Shown one piece after another: positions 4,531-8,234 of a stretch of 8,234 nucleotides of DNA. How positions within the stretch are numbered: the first letter of the stretch is position 1; each line of letters starts with the position of its first letter. The notes under the pieces are model-generated. The model was not told where the DNA came from, ran no database searches, and worked only from the letters and a program-made list of their open reading frames with translations. This DNA is from Candidatus Nealsonbacteria bacterium RBG_13_36_15 (GTDB lineage Bacteria; Patescibacteriota; Minisyncoccia; Minisyncoccales; RBG-13-36-15): contig MHLV01000032.1 of the NCBI GenBank assembly GCA_001819145.1, positions 1-8,234 of the forward strand. The letters are read 5' to 3'. Both the position numbers and the translations under genes were made by a program.

Positions 4531-6577
4531 GGTTTTGTACCTTTTTTGCGTGGGTTTGGATAAACTTTTTTCTCGGCGAAACTTCTTTTCCCATTAAAAT
4601 ATCAAAAATTTTGTCTGCCTCACGGACATCTTCAATCGTAATCTGTTTTAGAATACGATTTTCAGGATTCATTGTCGTCTCCCATAATAATCCGGGATTC
4701 ATTTCTCCCAAACCCTTAAAGCGCTGGATATTAATTCCGGCAACCTTTTCTTCCTTTTCCTCTTTTTTTCTTCCTCTTTTTTTCTTCCTCTTTTTTTCTC
4801 CGCCCCGTATTTCATCAACTATGGCCTCTTTGTCATCTTCGGTAAAAGCGTACCTAACTTCTTTTCCAGCCTGAATTCGGTATAAAGGCGGCTGGGCAGC
4901 ATATATATAGCCTGCTTCAATAAGGGGCTGAAAATAGCGATAAAATAGCGTTAAAAGAAGGGTTTTAATATGGTTCCCGTCAGAATCAGCATCGCACATT
5001 ATAATAATCCTGTGATATCTGGCTCTCTTGATATCAAAATCCTGAGACACAGCTGTTCCTAAAGCAATTATTAAAGATTTAATTTCTTTTGAGGTTAAAA
5101 TTTTATCAAGGCGAGCCCGTTCAACATTCAGAATTTTTCCTCTTAAAGGCAGGATTGCCTGAAACTTCCTGTCTCTAGCCTGTTTTCCAGAACCACCAGC
5201 TGATTCTCCCTCAACAATATACAACTCCGACTCTTCTGGCCTTCTGGAAATACAGTCTGCGAGCTTACCAGGCAAGGCCAATCCGTCCAGCGCTCCTTTT
5301 CTCAAAACAGTTTGGCGGGTTATTTTAGCTGCTTTTCTTGCTTTAGCTGAAAGAATACATTTTTCAATTATTAATCTGGCATCCTGAGGATTTCTTTCCA
5401 AGAAATCAGCCAATGCTTCTGAAATCACTCCTTCAGCTGCTACTTTTGCCTCCGGATTCCCAAGTTTTGCTTTAGTCTGACCCTCAAATTGGGGATCTTT
5501 TATCTTCACTGAAACAACTCCTGTCAAACCCTCTCTGATGTCCTCGCCGTTTAAATTCTCACCGATATCTTTTAGAAAATTATTTCTCTTAGCATAATCG
5601 TTAAGTGACCGGGTTAGGGCCGTTCTAAAACCAGTCAAATGAGTGCCGCCCTCACCCGTATAAATATTGTTGGCAAAGCTCTCTTCGTGGGCCTCATATT
5701 CATCAGTATATTGCAAGGCCGCTTCAACTAAAATCCCTTCCTTCTCGCCTAAGCAATAAAAAATATTCGGGTGATGAACGGACCTCTGGCGAATTAAATA
5801 TTTAACATAAGAAGTTAAGCCTCCTTCAAAATAAAAACTGTATTCTTTTTTTTCTGTTCCCCTAAGGTCAGAAACTGTTATTCTTATTCCCTTGGTTAGA
5901 TAGGCCTGCTGGCGAAGGTGATTTAAAATTCTCTTAAAATCGAATTTAATGTCTTTAAAAATTTCTGAATCTGGCTCAAAAATCACCGTGGTTCCAGATC
6001 CCCGGCAACCACCTATTTTTTTAATTTTTGTTTTAGCTTTCCCTTTAGAATATTCCTGAACATATTTTATACCGTTCCGACAAACTTCAGCTCTCAACCA
6101 CTTGGAAAGAGCGCAAACCACCGACACGCCCACTCCATGCAAACCCCCTGCTACCTGGTAGGCCTTACCGCCAAATTTAGCTCCGGCGTGCAGGGTTGTC
6201 ATTACAGTTTCCAAGGCTGATTTTTTTGTTTGAGGATGTTTATCAACGGGGATACCTCGTCCATTGTCTGTAACTTTAACTCTGTTATCCGGCAAAAGAA
6301 TTACTTCCATCTGATTTCCATGGCCCATCATAAATTCATCCAAAGAATTGTCGGCACATTCCCAAATTAAATGGTGCAAACCGTCGGGCCCGGTAGATCC
6401 AATATACATTGCCGGTCTTCTTCTAACGGGTTCTAAACCCTCAAGAACATAGATATCTTTTGCGTTATAACTCTCTTCATCTTTTTTCCTGACTTTTGGT
6501 TCTAACGCTGTTTTTGTTTTGTTTGATTTGGCTTTTTTTGGTTGAACTTTTTTTAGTTTAGATTTTTTCTTTGGCAT
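4520..6577 (-). CDS. gyrB: DNA gyrase subunit B
   Basis: This 685-residue subunit is the ATPase half of gyrase, which introduces negative supercoils with GyrA (no gyrA in the window). The GHKL ATPase domain shows ECADNSLDE (73-81), TDNGRGIPVD (103-112) and GGLHGVGVSVV (144-154). The transducer contains QTKAKLGN (367-374). The TOPRIM domain has EGESAGG (456-462), the metal-binding DADSDG (529-534) and QRFKGLGEMN (618-627). The C-terminus NLDI is typical of GyrB. About 36 lysine-rich residues precede the first conserved segment (YNAKDIYVLEGLEPVR), an unusual extension. Another lysine/arginine/glutamate-rich insert (594-611) sits just before QRFKGLGEMN and is encoded by a tandem repeat. The length fits short GyrB without the E. 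coli-type insertion. ParE is less likely given GGLHGVGVSVV and the NLDI end, though not formally excluded. It starts 14 bases after pheT. Confidence 0.95.
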   Translation of the reverse strand: MPKKKSKLKKVQPKKAKSNKTKTALEPKVRKKDEESYNAKDIYVLEGLEPVRRRPAMYIGSTGPDGLHHLIWECADNSLDEFMMGHGNQMEVILLPDNRVKVTDNGRGIPVDKHPQTKKSALETVMTTLHAGAKFGGKAYQVAGGLHGVGVSVVCALSKWLRAEVCRNGIKYVQEYSKGKAKTKIKKIGGCRGSGTTVIFEPDSEIFKDIKFDFKRILNHLRQQAYLTKGIRITVSDLRGTEKKEYSFYFEGGLTSYVKYLIRQRSVHHPNIFYCLGEKEGILVEAALQYTDEYEAHEESFANNIYTGEGGTHLTGFRTALTRSLNDYAKRNNFLKDIGENLNGEDIREGLTGVVSVKIKDPQFEGQTKAKLGNPEAKVAAEGVISEALADFLERNPQDARLIIEKCILSAKARKAAKITRQTVLRKGALDGLALPGKLADCISRRPEESELYIVEGESAGGSGKQARDRKFQAILPLRGKILNVERARLDKILTSKEIKSLIIALGTAVSQDFDIKRARYHRIIIMCDADSDGNHIKTLLLTLFYRYFQPLIEAGYIYAAQPPLYRIQAGKEVRYAFTEDDKEAIVDEIRGGEKKRKKKRGRKKEEKEEKVAGINIQRFKGLGEMNPGLLWETTMNPENRILKQITIEDVREADKIFDILMGKEVSPRKKFIQTHAKKVQNLDI
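4759..4800. repeat. Three tandem copies of a 14-base unit inside gyrB
   Basis: On the plus strand the unit is CCTCTTTTTTTCTT, present at 4759-4772 and 4773-4786, with a third copy at 4787-4800 differing only in the last base. On the coding strand it makes A7 runs separated by GAGGAAG-type spacers. It encodes a basic patch (KKRKKKRGRKKEE) in the TOPRIM region of GyrB. Three copies make 42 bases, so the frame is kept, whereas gain or loss of one copy would shift it. Confidence 0.85.
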
Positions 6578-6591
6578 TTTTTTATTTTTAT

Positions 6592-8234
6592 TTATTTTCT
6601 AACTTGCCACTCCAGCTTCTTTTCTAAAGCTTTAATAATCTTTTGATGGATTCTATCAATTTCTAACGAATTTAAAGTCCGGTCTTCAGCTTGATAAATA
6701 ATATGAAAAGCTAAATTTTTCTTACCCTCAGGCATTTCTTCCCCTTCGTAAATATCAAAAATATCTACATCCCGGACTACTTTACCTCCAGCCGTATTAA
6801 TTATATTTAAAACTTCCTCAACTAAAACTCTTCTTGGAACCAATACGGCCAAATCCCTTACTGCCGAGGGATAGCGGGAAAGTGGCCTGAATTCGTGCTC
6901 TTCTGAACACAATTGACTTAATGTTTCAAAGTCAATTTCAAAAATAGCTAAATTCTCGTTAATTTTTAATTCTTCCAAAATTTTAGAAGATATCGCGCCC
7001 AAGAATCCAATTTCGACCCGGCCAATTTTAATTTCAGCTGATTTTTTAATCTGCCAGAAAGAAAGTTTGCTTTCCTCCGGGGTGGGTTTGTAAAAATCAT
7101 ACCAAATATCGCTTATCCCCAATTGGTTTAACAAAGAATCAACAGTTCCTTTTAGTTCAAAAAATATTTCTGCCTGCGACTTGCTCTCTTTCCTGAAAAC
7201 AGCTCCTGCTATTATTCTTTTTTCCTCAGCTCCTTTTCCTTTCTTTTCATAAATTTTTCCTAATTCAAATATTCTGATTTCGCTGAAATTCTTTAAATTT
7301 ATTTTAAGATTGACCAATAAATTAGGAATTAGGCTCGGCCTTAAATACTTCTGCTTAATGCTGACTGGGTTTTCTATTTCAATTAACTCACCTCTCTTAT
7401 AACCGAAAATTTCCCTTAATTCTTCGCCCCCAAAAGAATAATTATAGACTTCAGTAAAACTAAGTTCTTTTAAGGCTCTTTTTGAAAGGTTTTCCCAAAA
7501 AATTTGGTCGTTTCTTTTTGGCGGCAAAAGAGCAGCTAGGGGAAATTTTGCTGGAATTTTTTTATAGCCTTGGATTCTGCCGATTTCTTCTATTAAATCT
7601 TCCGGTAAATAAATATCCAGTCTTCTGGTCGGAATTTCAACTTTAAGCTTTTGGCTTGAAGACTGGAAAACTTTAAATCCAAGATTTTTAAAAGTTTTGA
7701 TTATTTCGCTTTTTGGAATTTTAACTCCCAACAATTCTTCAGCATAATTTAAATCTAAAATAATTTTCTTTGATAAGGCCCTTCTCGGATAAAAATCAAC
7801 CAAGCCCCGGGCTATTTTACCGCCGGCAATCTCTTGTATCAAAGAAACTGCCCTATTTATGGTAATCTCTGTTAAATCAGGATCAATGCCGTGTTCAAAG
7901 CGCAATGAGGCGTCGGTTTTTAAATCAATGCTTTTGGACCCTTTTCGGATAATTTTCTGGTTAAAATTGGCCGACTCAATAACTACGGTCTTCGTTTTCC
8001 TATCAATTTCCGGCTCTTTCCCCCCTTTAATTCCGGCAATGGCTATTGGTAATTTGCTATCTGCGATAACTAAAATATCTTTATACAAATCATATTTTTC
8101 TCCATCTAAAGTTACGATTTTTTCTTTATCTTTAGCAAATCTAACAATAATTTTTCGGTCTCTCAGTTTTTCTCCGTCAAAAGCATGAAGGGGCTGGCCA
8201 GTTTCCAGCATTACATAATTTGTAATATCAACAA
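6592..8234 (-). CDS. pheT: Phenylalanyl-tRNA synthetase beta subunit, C-terminal two-thirds (5' end beyond window)
   Basis: The frame is open to the right edge. Before the internal Met at 8211 it reads VDITNYV, which joins MLETGQPLHAFD to give the conserved PheT segment, so that Met is not the start. About 546 codons are visible; full PheT is usually near 800. Order seen: the B3/B4 editing region (TNYVMLETGQPLHAFD, LVIADSKLPIAIAGIKGG, KTDASLRFEHGIDP), a B5 domain ending DLIEEIGRIQGYKKIP, and a catalytic-like core with TEVYNYSF and LRPSLIPNLLVNL. Last is the FDX-ACB tRNA-binding domain (RYPSAVRDLAVLVP, DIFDIYEGEEMPEGKKNLAF, and a QAEDRTLNSLEID stretch near the end). With PheS it charges tRNA-Phe; pheS would be expected just upstream. 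The stop is 14 bases before gyrB, so the two are probably co-transcribed. Confidence 0.96.
   Translation of the reverse strand, partial: VDITNYVMLETGQPLHAFDGEKLRDRKIIVRFAKDKEKIVTLDGEKYDLYKDILVIADSKLPIAIAGIKGGKEPEIDRKTKTVVIESANFNQKIIRKGSKSIDLKTDASLRFEHGIDPDLTEITINRAVSLIQEIAGGKIARGLVDFYPRRALSKKIILDLNYAEELLGVKIPKSEIIKTFKNLGFKVFQSSSQKLKVEIPTRRLDIYLPEDLIEEIGRIQGYKKIPAKFPLAALLPPKRNDQIFWENLSKRALKELSFTEVYNYSFGGEELREIFGYKRGELIEIENPVSIKQKYLRPSLIPNLLVNLKINLKNFSEIRIFELGKIYEKKGKGAEEKRIIAGAVFRKESKSQAEIFFELKGTVDSLLNQLGISDIWYDFYKPTPEESKLSFWQIKKSAEIKIGRVEIGFLGAISSKILEELKINENLAIFEIDFETLSQLCSEEHEFRPLSRYPSAVRDLAVLVPRRVLVEEVLNIINTAGGKVVRDVDIFDIYEGEEMPEGKKNLAFHIIYQAEDRTLNSLEIDRIHQKIIKALEKKLEWQVRK

Noticed and set aside
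4759..4800. Programmed -1 frameshift in gyrB at the A-run
   Set aside because: The slippery heptamer is present, but GyrB needs the zero frame for QRFKGLGEMN and NLDI downstream, and I could not identify a stimulatory structure. Kept only as a remark in the repeat finding.
4265..4874. Plus-strand open frames opposite secE and the gyrB 3' end
   Set aside because: Antisense to conserved coding sequence. The Phe/Ser-rich stretch is simply the complement of the lysine-rich repeat.
7859..8188. Plus-strand 109-codon frame opposite pheT
   Set aside because: Antisense to well-conserved PheT B3/B4 sequence; no independent evidence.
8209..8211. ATG at 8211 as the start of pheT
   Set aside because: The frame continues upstream to the window edge and encodes VDITNYV, part of the conserved PheT segment, so the Met is internal.
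1..8234. CRISPR arrays, tRNA or rRNA genes, insertion sequences or attachment sites
   Set aside because: Nearly the whole window is accounted for by conserved protein-coding genes on one strand. I saw no spaced repeats, tRNA-like cloverleaf or transposase in the small gaps.

Overview
All genes in this 8.2 kb window lie on the minus strand, so the biological reading direction is from high to low coordinates. It is a compact, moderately AT-rich bacterial segment. My hand counts of GC are about 33% in tmk, 38% in the divergent thyX, 40% in rplK and 43% in the canonical thyX. Genes are separated by only 1 to 14 bases, apart from one 61-base gap. Most starts have an A-rich leader with no evident Shine-Dalgarno sequence. 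The compactness, the short single-helix SecE and the unusual gene order suggest a Candidate Phyla Radiation (Patescibacteria/Parcubacteria-like) bacterium. That assignment is inference; no rRNA or other marker in the window proves it.

Layout in reading order. (1) 8234-4520: the 3' two-thirds of pheT (phenylalanyl-tRNA synthetase beta subunit), then gyrB (DNA gyrase B) with a lysine-rich N-terminus and a lysine/arginine-rich insert encoded by a 14-base tandem repeat. (2) 4530-4459: the only real regulatory gap. It holds a perfect-consensus sigma70-type promoter (TTGACA, 16 bases, TATAAT) whose -35 box lies in the last codons of gyrB. A GC stem-loop with a T-run follows, and would sit at the very 5' end of the new transcript. 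(3) 4458-3301: secE, nusG and rplK, the start of the classic translocase/antitermination/ribosomal protein cluster. (4) 3295-96: where rplA, rplJ and rplL would normally follow, there is instead a run of five deoxypyrimidine-nucleotide genes: dcd, a divergent thyX, a dCTP deaminase/dUTPase-family protein, tmk and a second, canonical thyX. (5) 96-1: the first 32 codons of an unrecognised gene, overlapping the thyX stop by one base.

Together region 4 could encode the route dCTP to dUTP to dUMP to dTMP to dTDP, apparently transcribed with core translation and export genes. The most notable point is that three adjacent members (divergent ThyX, DUT-like protein, Tmk) each carry substitutions at residues that define their families, while the flanking Dcd and canonical ThyX look intact. 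The canonical thyX and the partial gene after it also differ in having strong Shine-Dalgarno sequences and, for thyX, higher GC, which may mark a later addition to the operon.
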